A stretch of 64,000 nt of DNA. Origin: Daphnia pulex. Taxonomy: Eukaryota > Arthropoda > Branchiopoda > Diplostraca > Daphniidae. Positions within the stretch are counted from its first letter, which is position 1; each line of letters begins with the position of its first letter. The notes under the pieces were generated by a model. That model saw nothing but the letters and a program-made list of their open reading frames with translations. It did no database searches and was not told the DNA's origin. Of this stretch, positions 31,022-46,189 are shown piece after piece. A program made the position numbers and the translations under genes. The DNA lies in contig NC_060021.1 of NCBI RefSeq assembly GCF_021134715.1, positions 6,076,001 to 6,140,000 of the forward strand. Reading direction: 5' to 3'.

Positions 31022-31521
31022 TCAACGTCCTTCTTCACTTGATCCACCGCCTCCACCACCTCCACCCCCGCCTCCTCCTCCATATCCACCTCCCCCTCCC
31101 CCATATCCATATCCATGACCATATCCATATCCCCCATATCCACCACCTCCTCCATATCCTAGGGAATATCACAAGAATATCACAAGAGCGATTTTTAATA
31201 AGATGTACACACGCAAACGTTTGTGTCAATTTCTGACGTTTTAACATCTTATTACCTCTGAACTTCTTCATTTTGTGCTCGTCCGCATTCAAATCTTGAA
31301 TGTAGATGGGGGAAACGAGATCACTCTTCACTTTTGCCATTTCACCATCACTCTTTGCCATTTCGGCGTTGGCCTTGCCGGGTAGTACAAAGTAAGCCAG
31401 TGTCGTGAAAATCACGAGGATTAACGCAACCTGTTCAAAATCGCAATATAATAATTAAGTAACAATAAAAAAGATAATATAGAAATGAAAGCAATAAATA
31501 CGTTACTTTTATCAAACCCAT
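31022..31521 (-). CDS. Small secreted Gly/Tyr-rich peptide, cluster paralogue 3 (3 exons)
   Basis: Exons are 31507-31521, 31256-31430 and 31022-31158, giving 108 residues. Exon 1 encodes MGLIK, followed by a hydrophobic segment (VALILVIFTTLAYFVL) and a small internal near-repeat (EMAKSDGEMAKVKSD). The core is QDLNADEHKMKKFRG, a slightly diverged form of the core in paralogues 1 and 2. The tail is the longest of the three: alternating Gly and Tyr with one His, then an unbroken run of about 13 glycines and the end SSEEGR. Gly/Tyr tails are typical of cuticle and adhesive proteins, but this is only a compositional hint. Confidence 0.85.
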
Positions 31522-31635
31522 TTGTACTTTTGGATTAGGAATAAAGACTTGAACAACTCAAACGCGGAGATGGATGATGCTGCTGAAAGAGCAAACAATC
31601 TCAGATGTGATGTGGGGATTTACTTGCAGTCGACT

Positions 31636-31644
31636 CTTTTTATG
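31636..31644 (-). promoter_or_regulatory. Possible TATA-like box of paralogue 3
   Basis: CATAAAAAG on the minus strand, about 115-120 bases upstream of the start codon at 31521. It is weaker than the TATAAAA of the sister genes. Confidence 0.4.
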
Positions 31645-31951
31645 CTGTCGCCATTTCGCTCCAATTGCGACGTGTGACATATGTCATGATAATCAGCCAA
31701 ACGATCTTTTGTGTCGTTTGACCTTGCAGTGTGCGAGTGAATGTGAAAGGAATGTAACTGACAGCTAAAAACTGACCGAATTATTTTTAGCGAAAAATTC
31801 TAAGAACATTGCGAAAAAATTTCAAAAAACTTAATCGGTGTATTGATTGTAAAGCACACAGCACCGTACAATTGAACTCAACAAACAGTTATGATTCGAT
31901 AAAATGAAAGATCTCTGTAACGATGAACAAATTGGATGAGAATAAATGGCA

Positions 31952-34882
31952 TCACGTCACAACTGGTTTTTTGTGTCCCCTCGTTAATCGGCGAAGTGGA
32001 ATGTAGTACGTATCGATTGGTAAATATGGAACTAGCATTGGTAGTGTAGCGAAGGGATCGCTGCCGTCTTTCCCGGAGGATCCTTTAACATCTTTCCCAA
32101 CAACGGCAGAGTCGTTGGAAAACAAATGAGTAATACCTTCCGTCGTAGTTTGAGGTTTGTATCTGGGCAAATATCGGACAGCCGTATTATGAGCGTTGCT
32201 GGATCCACTGCTTCCAGCACTCGTTTGTTGCTTATTTAATTCTCTTTGGCTTCTTCCACCAGATCCGTCGCTTCCAGAAAATAAAGTATCTTCCGGTTTA
32301 GATGTGGGTCTGAGTCTTGGGATACGTGTTTCATTAGCGTTACTACGTTTTCCGTCATCAATATTTTTCACATTTTTAGAAACCTCGCCGACATTCCCAC
32401 TAAACCCGAATAGAGAAATAACGGCAGGTTCCATCCATGGCAATGGTCTGTACCTTGGAGTATGACGGGTGTGATTCCCTTCAGTCAGATTGACTGCTGT
32501 TACTTCAACTCTCTCGGAAGTTGTTTTTTCAGTTAATGGCGTAGGTCTTGGTCTGGCAGGACGGCGAGTGCTACTATTACCAACTGATCCTCCGCCACTG
32601 TTTCCCAATGTGCTGCCTTTCGTCACGACTCCAGAAGTCGTATTTCTAGATGCACTACTAGCCGCACCGGATCTTCCACGTTCGCTATCGACAGAACCTT
32701 TATTACCAACACTTGCTCTGTTGCTATTCACTTTTCTGTCATTTCCAGGTCTTCCAGGGGAAACCGAACTGCTCACGATGTGCGATGCGCTGGCCTTTCC
32801 GCTGCTGTTGGATTCGATTAGAGGTGTGATGCTGAAGCATCCGCCAACGCAATCAGGGTTGCTATTCTTTTCTTGACTTGTCCCAGGTGTACTCCTGACG
32901 GATGGTGAGGTTGTATTCCTAGTAGATCGATTTTCATCTTTCCCCTTGTTTGCATTGGTCCTTTGCTCGCCATCGCTCTTCGTTCCTGACGACGAGCTGT
33001 TAGTTTTCCCACTGTTGTTGCTAACCGGTGGTCTATTAGTGGATCCATTGTTTCCATTTCCGGAATCCTTATTGGCTGCTACTACATTTGCCGGACCGTT
33101 TTCGTTGCTGACATTCAAAATGCTCCTTTTACCGCCAGAAGAAACTGTTGCGCTGCTACCATCAGTCCCGGCTTCTGATGCTTTGCCACTGTTCGGAACA
33201 TCAGCACCTGTGGCTGAGCTTTGAGGTGATGCTTTTTCACTGTTTTGACCTTTTTCATTATTGGCGGTTGAAAAGTGGACGCTGACGGAAAATGCTTTTT
33301 CGCCACTGTCATTGCCGTCAGTTTGGAAATCTACTCTGACAGTATTGTTTCCATTTTCGTTGTTCGAGCTGCCACCTTTTGTATTGATGGAGACGTTGAT
33401 GGTTTTCCCATTTCTTCCGCTTCCGCTAGTTGGAGCTGCAGTACTACTTGTTGCAGGTGTAACTGGTGTAGTACTTCCCTCGACTTCGCTATCGGATAAT
33501 GTTTCGTCAATTTCACTAGTGCTCCGCTTTTTCCCGCTGGCCTCGGATGCACCGGTAGCACTGCTTCCAGATCCGCCGTCTCCTGCAAGGCTGCTTCCGG
33601 ATTCACTCCCTCCATCTGCAATACTTCCAGATTCGCTGCCTTCGTTTACGTTGCTTCTGATGGCACCTTCGGATTGATTTTCGCCTGTTCCGACACTTTC
33701 GTCTCCGCCTGCATTGCTTCCGGAATCGTTGTTGCCCTCTAAAATACTGCCGATGGGTAAATTCTCCCATGTTCCACTGCTGTCTCCATTTCCGTTGTTT
33801 TCAGATGAGCCACCTCCACCTCCATTAAAGCTGCTTCCGTACGAATCGTATCCAACTCCGCTGATTCCATATGAAGTGTCTACATGTCCGTACGAGTTAC
33901 CCACATATCCGTACGAGGTTCCTACTGCTCCGTACGAGGTACCTACTGTTCCGTAGGACTCTATAACGGCTCCGTATGAATTGCCTCCGTTGCCATTGCC
34001 GTGGCTTTCAGACGAGCCACCGCCATGGTTGTTGTTGCCGCCCCCGTATGAGTAGCTGTATCCACCGCTTCCATAAGGAATGCCTCCTTTGCCTTTTCCG
34101 TAAGATCCTCCTTTTCCTTTGCTTCCGTAACTTTTTACTTTGCCATAAGAGCCTCCCTTTCCTTTTCCTTTGCTTCCGTAGCTGCCCCCTTTTCCTTTGC
34201 CATACGATCCTCCTTTTGCTTTTCCGTAGCCTTTTCCTTTGCCGTAAGATCCTTTGCCTTTGGCTTTACCCCCGTAAGAGCCGCCTTCGTGTTCGTATGA
34301 GCTGTATCCGTCGTCGTATCCGCTGCCATAACCGCCTCCTACTCACAAGCAATTAAGAATAGTCAAATTAACATTTTCTTAAACAGAGTACAGAGATGAA
34401 GACGGGGGTAGATTAGCTTAAAATGAATATGCATTTACCTCCTTTTCCTTTGCCTCCTTTCCCCTTTCCTTTTTCTTTTTCGTGAGAGATCACAACGTAT
34501 CCTGAACGGATCGAAACATTAGGATTGAAAAACGATGTTCGATAATTTATTATGACGTATTGACGAAAATTGAGTTAATTACCTCCATTTCCCTTGTCAC
34601 TTTCACCGTAGTAATCACTGCTGTCAAGAACAGATGGCCTATGATATTGTAGACTACCAGCATAAGGTTGAACGTAATGGACGGGACTAATGTGTCTTTT
34701 TCCATGGGTCGCTGCTATCGGTTCCAAATCGCCTTTAGTATTCTTTTTTGCACAACCCACCGCTGTCACTAATGCAGCAGCAATCAGAGCAATCTGTTTC
34801 AAGAGAACAAGATCTATATTTGATACTGACCCATTTGATACTTAACAATTGGCTGAAAAATAATTACTTTTAAAATCGCCAT
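31952..34882 (-). CDS. Large secreted Ser/Asn/Gly-rich protein (4 exons, 891 residues)
   Basis: Function unknown; composition suggests an extracellular matrix, mucin-like or adhesive protein. Exons are 34868-34882, 34583-34793, 34439-34501 and 31952-34338, in frame throughout. Exon 1 is five codons (MAILK) with a phase-0 intron, and exon 2 completes a signal peptide (IALIAAALVTAVG), as in the small peptides beside it. A GKR dibasic site follows near residue 35. Residues about 77-175 alternate Gly/Lys with SYG. About 215-265 holds tandem TSYG/NSYG units spaced six to seven residues apart. From about 265 to 860 the protein is dominated by Ser, Asn, Gly and Thr, with many potential O- and N-glycosylation sites. 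The C-terminus (LVPYLPIDTYYIPLRRLTRG) is not low-complexity and may be a folded or binding end. The last exon alone is 2.4 kb, unusual for this gene-dense stretch. Confidence 0.85.
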
Positions 34883-34992
34883 GGCTGCCGGAGAACGATT
34901 TCACAGTTGCAGTTCACGAGGGAATCTTTAATGCGTCCTAGTAGAGGAAGAGTTGTCGGGAGTGTAAAGTTTTGGTGTAGCAGCGGTCTCAC

Positions 34993-34999
34993 TTTTATA
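34993..34999 (-). promoter_or_regulatory. TATA box of the 891-residue secreted protein gene
   Basis: TATAAAA on the minus strand, about 111 bases upstream of the start codon at 34882. Confidence 0.6.
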
Positions 35000-37072
35000 A
35001 CCTAACAATGCTTTCCATAAATGGCTTGAATGAAAAAAATCGAATTTGAATCGAAATTTGAATTGTTGACACTATTATTACCAATCAAGGAGAGAGTGAA
35101 AAGAAGTTGCTAGAGAAAATACTGGAAAAACGCGCGAGACCAACACGTTGTGGAGTCGAATGAGGTTACTTTGAACTGAGAGTGAATTTAAAAAACTGAA
35201 AAAACCGCGTAAAAAAACAGGCAGTTTTGAACTTATTTGTTGTCGCATAATCTACGAAGTGAAAGGAAGCAGCTGGAGAAAGCAAATTAACTTTTACTCG
35301 GCAATAGAAACCTGATCAACTTGTTTGATTTCTCCTGGTCGATTCACCACTCCCATATTCGTTTAATAAACAGTAACAATACTTCGTAATGCGAACTAAA
35401 TTTGTCAAGGAATTTGTTTTCCACCGGTTCACTAGGAGTATAACCAACTTTCCTCTGGGTTAGCAGCTCTAGTAAAATATTGTGTTTGCCTTCACTGTGA
35501 CAGATGACGCTTTTCTGAAAGAGTAATGTTAGTGAAATTTCAGTTTCAACGGCGAACACACCCAGAAAAAAGTTTCTCCAACAAGAATCTGCTAATCTCA
35601 GAAGAATCTTCTTCCTTTTTCTATTTATGCGTCTAACCAGTCGGTTTTCTAGAACAGGTTCTTGACAAAATCGAACGCGAATGAAAAGAAACTTGTCTTA
35701 TTACTATTACCATTCAAGAAATCAGATTAATAACTAGAGAACATATATGCATCATCCGTCTAAGCCGGTCTAAGAAAAATTGTCAAAATGACTTGACTCA
35801 CTTAATTGTGTACGTCCGTAATTAATTTAGAAAGGGATTTGAGGAATTTAAATCAAAAGCGTTTTTTTTTCGTTTACTGGGGAGGAATAATAATAATTAT
35901 CATGTGGACCCTGCTGTCAGACACTATGCGGAAGTCAAAACAAATTTGCAAACTGTAGGTACCTTAAAATTCTACTGTGCGTTCTGTGTAAAAGATCGTA
36001 TTCTATAGGAATATCTTAGTGACATTTTTGGGTAATGAATATCTAATCAATTTCCAAACATTTTGGCTGCTGTAGTTGAATTTTAAATGTTGTTGTAGAT
36101 TACTCTGAAATATTTGATTAAATAGGAACTAGGAAATGTCGGAGATTGCTTTTGTAAATCACCCCTTCATGAAGAAAAATTTAATTGATTTACCTTATTA
36201 GTTCTGCTCCGTGGAGTTGAAAATAACTGAAATCAGCCAAAGAATCAGCAGACAAACTACTTCACCTGAAACTATCGCACGCGCTTCTGTCAAATCAATA
36301 GTCGATGAAGTGCGGTGAACTAGCTAGTGAAACCAGATGCCCATCAAACTTTCATTTCTTGTGTCGCGATCGCTTGCGGTCATTCTAATAGTTGCAGGAA
36401 AAGCAGAGCCAGTTTTTTGTTTTATTCTCAGTTTCTGAGCGTGTTCCTGTCATCACGTCACTTGACATTCCGGAAGCTGGTTATACTTCTCTTGTAGTAT
36501 CTATACTGAAGTTGGGATACGTTCGTAAAGCTGCGAATTTTTGCGCAAAAACGCGCCTCTTATTCTAATTGGCTGAACTAATAAGTTCCGCATCTGTGAC
36601 TGTGACTTGTCTCCCGTCCTGCAGTGCACAAAATAAACGGCAACTTTAATTGCTGCATTGCACAATCTAAAAACGGTAAAAAACTTAGGTCGGATTAGGC
36701 GGATGAGCCCTATGTGACTTCCATTGATAATAGAGTGGAGAAAAAGAAAACACTATTATACGGTACATCGGCTTGATGAAATTTATTCTGACTGACTAAA
36801 CCATCACCCAGAAAGTAAGAGAATAACAGTTAATATTAAAAACCTACACCATCAACAGAGAAGGTTAGATTGGTTAGTTGAATACAGTAATAACGAGAGT
36901 GTTTGTTAGTTTTTAAATTGCAATGAAAAAGGGTTGTAAAGTGCAGGTTAAAGCAAAAAGTTACTTGACTAATTTGCAACAATGTTCAATGGGCAAGTCC
37001 AAAGTCGTTTCAAGGTCCAGATCGCAATGTCTAAGGAGTTCCATAGTCCGGTTTTGCAGAAGGATTTGCCTT
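35000..37072. other. Gene-poor spacer between the secreted cluster and transglutaminase
   Basis: No supported coding exon. The part near 37072 should be the transglutaminase 3' UTR. A minus-strand frame at 35344-35559 has no signal peptide or recognisable domain, and I do not count it as a gene. Confidence 0.5.
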
Positions 37073-40000
37073 TTAATCGCGGACATGGATCGGACGGGAA
37101 CCAATAATGTCGCCCAACTCGCGGGAGTTGAAAGTAGCAACAAGTTTACGCTCACCATTGAAGCGAGGCATAAACTTCTGAACGAAGCTGATCATCTCTC
37201 CAGGTTTCACGTCACTGGAGGATTTGAGTTAAATCATTACTATCGTATTCGTTATCTGTTATTTTGCTACACATTTTCGTCCAACTTACCGGTATTTAAT
37301 AGTCTGGGCACGTACCAGACCAGGTCCTTCGAAAGTGAACTCGCACTCAGTCAGAGTAACTGAGATGGGGTTCATAAAACTGAATGTGACGAAGCAATCC
37401 TGGCCAACTTGAGGATTTCCACGGATCTAAATAAATGTGTTATCAAAGGCATTAAGTGTTAGTGATTTTATTTGTGGAAAGCTCAATTTGAATCAAATAG
37501 ATTTCTATTACGGAAAATTACCTGAACATCCAGCTTGGGTTTCTCAAGCTGGAAGTCATCTTCTTCGCTCCAACACTGCTTGGTTTCTTGTACGGATGCC
37601 ATGGCGTAAATCTTAATGTGACCATAGTCGACAATTTTGTCGCGGTACTCATCCCAGCTGACGCGCATTTGCAGAGTTTCACCTAAAATGAAAAAAAAAT
37701 AAAAAAAAATATGCTAGAAATACTTTGCACCAAAAGGTCATGTAAAATTTGTTAGTGGAAAGAGTAACGTACGGCCTCCAGGTTGAAGGACAAACTGGCG
37801 GTCGTTGCGGCCAAGGCGGCGAGCGGTAACTCCTGTGTAATAGACGGAGTTAGCGGACAGGATTGTCGTGATGGTCCTCATTTCTTGGGAACGGTTCTGT
37901 AAATTATTCATTTGAGAAATTAGCAAATAAAATTCTAAAAAAGCAAGAAAATATTGGAGTGTAATATAGAACCTGAATGTGGACTTGAAGGTTGAACGGC
38001 TGTCCCCAGGCAACTTTGTCTTGCTCGATCAAATCGAAATAAACGTCATCGCTAATTGGTCGGTTGTCAAACATGGGTTGTGATCGCTCTACGCTGCGAG
38101 CTGCGTTCATGGATGACATACGCTCAGCTGCTGATCCTGGGTCAACTGCATGTCGGGATTCATCATACCAGGGCTTGCGGGCGATGTCGACAATACTTAG
38201 ACGGCGAACTGAGGTTCCTGGGTAATGCATCATATCCCTATCCCTATCTCTTCTTTCTAGGTAAGGAGATGACATTCCTTGGTCTAGAGTATAAAGTCAG
38301 AATTAGGTTGATAATAAAAATAGTGATATGAAATTAAAATACTGAAGTGAGAGTTGAAGCATCCATCTCCGTGTTTCTGGTAACGGGACATGCCATCGGG
38401 ATTCTTGTACAGACTAGTGATATCTTCAGCATCGGCATCACTGACATCATCATCAGCTCCTGGTCGCTTGGTCAAGATCATGCGGCCAACACTGGGAAAA
38501 TAAATTGGGTTTTAGCAGATTTAATTAAAAATATAATTCTTCCTCAGTTACTGATAGTTGTTGACGTGAATCTTTCTGAATCCCCAATGAGAAGTCTCAT
38601 CCTCTTGGAAGTGGCTAACTTCGGCGTTGACTTCAGCAAACAACTAAAATATTTATTGTTAATATCATGTCTAATGACTGTTTCGAGAAGATTTTGGTTA
38701 TGTTCAGTAGCCTATTAATTACGTAGGGGGTATCGTAAGCGAACCCAACTTCGCCACGACGAACAGACTCGACGGAAGATGGGCCTCGACGGAAAGATTC
38801 AACAGCCCATGGTCCTCGATTCTTTTGATCTGATGGATAATACACAAAAATGAAACCACTTAACAGTTGTTGGCCGTATTATGAATAGAACCTCCAGAGT
38901 TGTTCTGCCAGAACTGGGGAGGAGGAGTGGGGTCAATAGCCTGCCAGCCGTTGAATCCAGCTTGGAGATCGGGACGTGACATCCATACCTCAGTCCTATC
39001 CAAATCAATCACCAAATGTTATTCTCAGCGAATGAAAAAAAAGTAGTCGAAAAACATTACCAAGCATGGAAGTTCCACAAGGCATCCTGATTGTCACCAT
39101 CTGGGCCACCTTTCATCTCATCGCCAAAGACATCAAAGTACTTGTCGACCGACAAGGTGTGGTTGGTGTCGCGTGCGGAAACGAAATTGGTCACGGGACG
39201 AGATGGGATACCCAAAGCGCGGAAGACTGCAAGGTGAAAAATAGTTAGTGCTGTAGAACGTCTAATCTAAATTCTGGGATTTAAGTCCAGGTAATTACTG
39301 GAAGTAGCCACAGCGGCGAACACCCAGCATTGGCCGTATTTGACTGGTTTGGATCCGTTGCGCAGGTAGTGCTCGAAGATTTTGGAGCTTCCGGTCCATA
39401 CCCATGGGCAAACACCGTCTTCGAATGAGCCTTCCCATTTGCCTTCCAACAAACCAAAACCATCGTTTGCGTTGATCTGTTGATTTACATAAACAAATTT
39501 GTGATAATCAGATAGAAAAGAAACGCTTCATGTTCATATTACGATTGAGGCAATGGCGCGGACAACTTGGACAGGGTTGCCTCTTTCAGTTGGATTGAGT
39601 CCAGATTGTTCCAACAAAAGCTGGGCAGCTGGCAGAGCAACATCAGAGAACTGTCCGTAGACCCAACGACGGCCCTTGGGGCGGTGATGGGTGCCAACGA
39701 ACACCTTGCCTGTTTCGTTCATCAAATACTCCCGGCGCAGATCCTCGCTATCCAAGTACACGGGATCGTCTATTGATATGGAATAGAAACATTATGATTG
39801 AACAATCAAATTTTAAAAACGCACAAACCTCGACAGAAGGGGTTGAACAAGATGTAAATGTCATCCTTGAAACGGAATTCGTCGACACGGGCGCCTGGAG
39901 TCGTGGTGGTGGTTTCAATGGTCACACGCCAAAGTCCGACTAGTGCGTTGGCAGGGATATGGACCTACACAATTGATGAAAATCAATCATTAATTTGCTG

Positions 40001-41321
40001 AATAATATCCATTCTCAAAAGGGTAATTTTTTGAAAATATAACATACTTGGAAAGTGATGTTGAAACCCTCCTGTTGATGAAGTCGCATGTCCCACTTTT
40101 GCGGGGCTCGGTTAAATTCACGTTGGTTCATGCGGAAAGGCAAAACAACTTTGGTTCCCTTGGTAACCTGAGGATTCGGGCCTGGCAAAAACAAAATAAA
40201 TAAATAAACAATAAGCGTTTAGACTCTTTTAAATTTCGACAAATACCAAAGCTGAAGGATGCTCGGAGGATATCGCGACGAGGATCAAAGTTGCGTTCCT
40301 TCATGCGCACAGCCATGAAGAAAGGCTGGCCACGACGAAGAACAGTAGTGGACGACGAAGAAGATGAACGGTAGTCCATCGATGACAATGAAGACATGTT
40401 AGTCATCGACATAGACATAGCCAAGGACGACGACGATCCAATGTCCTATTGTATTGCAAAAAAAAGTATTGTTAAAAAAGGCGAAATCTTGAAACAAAAT
40501 TCATGAAAATTTTAATTATACTCGGCCAGTGTCACGAACTAATTCGTAGCGGTCAGTGCGATGTTCGCGGGCGTTATCACGCGAGTACAACTCAACAGAA
40601 TCGATCTTCAAATTGTCCGAAGACACTAAATTAAAAAAAGAGTGAAGGAAATGTGTAAATATTCCATTTAGAGAATGAATAGAACATGTATTGTTGTATT
40701 ACTTCCATCGGTGCGGATGTCTTCGACGGCTCGTTCAGCGCGACGACGCCTATCCAAATCTTCGGCGTAGTGCGAGACCAGTGAGGCGCGGTAGGCAGCG
40801 TTGCTGCCTCCGGGACTGACTCCAACATTGTTTCCCATGACATCGCGGTCGTTATTACGACGGATGAAACTCGATGACTTGGCCAAGTTGTTCAATCCTG
40901 AGCTACCGCTCACTGAGCGACGCAACATGCCTGGAGAATTAGTAAGATAAAGATTATTAATGAGCTGGCCTTGCCCAAAAATCTAGTAAGATCATTTCTA
41001 AATTACCTGGAGATCCTTGTTGAGTCATTGGAGAACTCATTGTGCCTATAGTTTGAAAGAAAACATATTTTTGTGAATCACAATGTAGATAACATTATAA
41101 AGTTAAAAATATGATAGGGATGTAGGGTGCAGTGTGAACGCCCAAAATTCATTCACCCTAGGACTAATTTGATTTTGGAAAAGGGAACTAGAATGTTCCG
41201 CGTGTGTGCAAATAGAAGATACAAGTGCAATAAATTACTTAAAATTGTTATTCCTCGATTGCTTTCTTAAAAGTGGAAATGAATTGTGCGCGCTGTTACC
41301 TGACTGCCCGTTTCGACGCAT
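37073..41321 (-). CDS. Transglutaminase, protein-glutamine gamma-glutamyltransferase (19 exons)
   Basis: The enzyme cross-links glutamine and lysine side chains with calcium; in crustaceans this family acts in haemolymph clotting and cuticle or matrix cross-linking. Exons: 41300-41321, 41007-41045, 40703-40930, 40522-40625, 40247-40445, 40048-40181, 39829-39964, 39543-39769, 39299-39476, 39061-39226, 38892-38995, 38723-38829, 38552-38643, 38343-38491, 37973-38283, 37773-37896, 37522-37682, 37290-37426, 37073-37214. They sum to exactly 920 codons (919 residues). The active-site motif YGQCWVFA puts the nucleophile at about Cys413. His476 ([16 protein letters not shown]) and Asp499 ([10 protein letters not shown]) complete the triad. 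The two C-terminal beta-barrel regions follow. The N-terminal 100 or more residues are Ser/Arg-rich and absent from short family members. There is no signal peptide, as is usual for the family. A downstream ATG in exon 2 (41040) is an alternative start. Confidence 0.95.
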
Positions 41322-43517
41322 TGTCTCTGCAACACCGGATTTAAAATAAAGTTTTATTCAAAAGGGGATAAAATACTCCGATGTTAGAGAAGATTAGGGA
41401 AATCGAAGACGAGAATAATATTATAAAAATAGAACTGAAATTTCCCTTCACTAAAGTGTTACAAGTGGTCGAACAAAACAAAAAAGGTGTTTACCCGCAG
41501 GGAAATATTGCCAGAAAATAGCCTAAAACCTACCCAGTTCAAAGTTGTTTCTTTGGTCGAAATCGGAGAGGACACAGCAAGAGAGATCGGAGCCCGTGGT
41601 TTAACAAACTTGTCTACCTTTATGGGGAAGACAGGTCAGCGCGACGACTCTAAAGAGACGAATAAGCTGAATTGGTTTATCTCAACGCTCCCGCCTACCA
41701 GCGACGTGTTCACGCAGCTACTGCAGAACCAACACGAATTCAACTTGGGATTTCTTCCGCCTTATGTAGTTGCTATATGCCTCGTTGATTTCGAACTCAG
41801 ATATGGACTATAAGATGTACAGCTGGAACAAAAGCGGATGAAATTTCTGAAGCCAAAACTCGTGCGCTTCTTCTGATACAATTATATCAAATGAAATTTA
41901 ATATCGTAGGTGTCTTCGAGTCGTACTATTTTCTATCCTTGACGCAGTTTTTGATCATGCTCGACAGTGCCGAACGAAAAGCGCAAACAAAACTAAACAA
42001 CTATTTTTTAGCATTAGAAATAATCTCTGTCTGGACGTATACTACACGTGCGAATTACAATAAGCTTACCAAAAAATTAACATTTTAAAATTGTCAGTGA
42101 TCGTTCAGATATTAGTTAGACAAATTCAAAAGGACAGCAAATAATTATGAAAAATAACTAGAGGTGGTAGTGTAAACCGGAGATATAGAACGAGATCTAG
42201 TTACCTGAAGAGCAACGCCAACTCACTGGAATATGAAGCTTTTGTCCAAGATTTTGTGGAAGGTGTAACTGCCGTCTCAAATGACCAGCTGGACTATTTA
42301 AAAACCAGCTCGTTTATCCAACGCCAACGTCGTGTGTAACGGAAACGGCTCAAATTCAAGCCGCTTCATAATTTCACATAAATGTTCGACTTTAACAGTG
42401 TGACAACCAAGTTTTGACTTTTTCTCAAATGAAACTTTGAAGGAATTATTCTTGGATAACTTTTGTTTACCTTTATTGGTATTCCCATTAATGTATACAC
42501 ATCAGTTTTGAGACAACAGAATTTTTGCATCTTTTTTAAGTTTAAAGGTATTTTTGCCTTGATAGAGAGTAACAGTCCTAGAAAAGAAAACGCTAGCAAC
42601 AGAAAAATTGGGTATTCTATAATATGAACGCGTCGAATGCACTGCTGTTAATATCTAAATTGATCTCGCATTAAACAGTTTACAATTTCTCTCGAAATTC
42701 GTAACACAAGGGAGAACCTAAGAAGTGAGACGAGGATAAAGAATTAACACGAAAAGAAAGATTTTTCTCTCAATTGAAAACAGCACAGCTCAGAATGAAA
42801 ACCTTTGAACAGTAAAACAATGAATCATGATTTGCTGTCTGCCTGTCGGTCGATGGGCAAAAGAAAATGTGGACGAAAGTAGATACAGCATTTGGTGAAC
42901 GCTCGCGGAGTAATATTGAGGTGGGGTAGAGTACAATCGGTTGTCACGGAATATGACATGGTTTGTAGGTGTGTGTGATCGGAAAGGCGACTGATTGATC
43001 GACCTGAGTGGCTCTCGGTTATTTTTTTGGTAGTGGACTACGTCGAGCAACGCGAAACGCAGCTAGCGAGGTAGTTTGGGCTATGGGAAATATTAAATGC
43101 TTTAGGCTGGGAATCGTACGGCAGCAAAGGAGCGGGCTATGTTGCTTCGTCTGACTGAATCGACTATTGCACATCCGAGTGGAATAATGAATGGATAATG
43201 AGCGTATCAGGAAAAAGTAAGGGATAGGGAACAAACGGCAAGAAAAAGGGAGTGAAAGAAATAGCAAAAAGGAGAACGACTCACCAATATTGCAAGTGAG
43301 CATAATTGGGGTAAAGGGGTAATTGAAAATAAGAATTAATCGGCGCAAGCAGGTTTGCGAAACTATTATTTCATCTGCGTTTCCCAAACGCTAGTATGGA
43401 TAAATGTCAATAGAAAACAATTGAGTGACCTAATTCATTCGGCAATGAAGCATCTTCGATTAGGAAGATACTGCTGATCCGGAAGGTGTGTTAATCACTT
43501 CAATGGTTGTTCCATTA
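41322..43517. other. Gene-poor region between transglutaminase and Smad2/3
   Basis: It should hold the transglutaminase promoter on the left and the Smad2/3 3' UTR on the right. A plus-strand frame at 41487-41813 reads as ordinary-looking protein, but it has no ATG near its start, no splice partners I can find and no known domain, so I leave it uncalled. Confidence 0.45.

Positions 43518-46189
<2,672 letters not shown>

Noticed and set aside
41487-41813. Plus-strand open frame of about 108 codons upstream of the transglutaminase
   Set aside because: It opens at GTG, not ATG, has no recognisable domain or splice partners, and lies in the expected promoter region.
42790-43387. Two overlapping minus-strand frames downstream of Smad2/3
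   Set aside because: Low similarity to real proteins and located in the probable 3' UTR.
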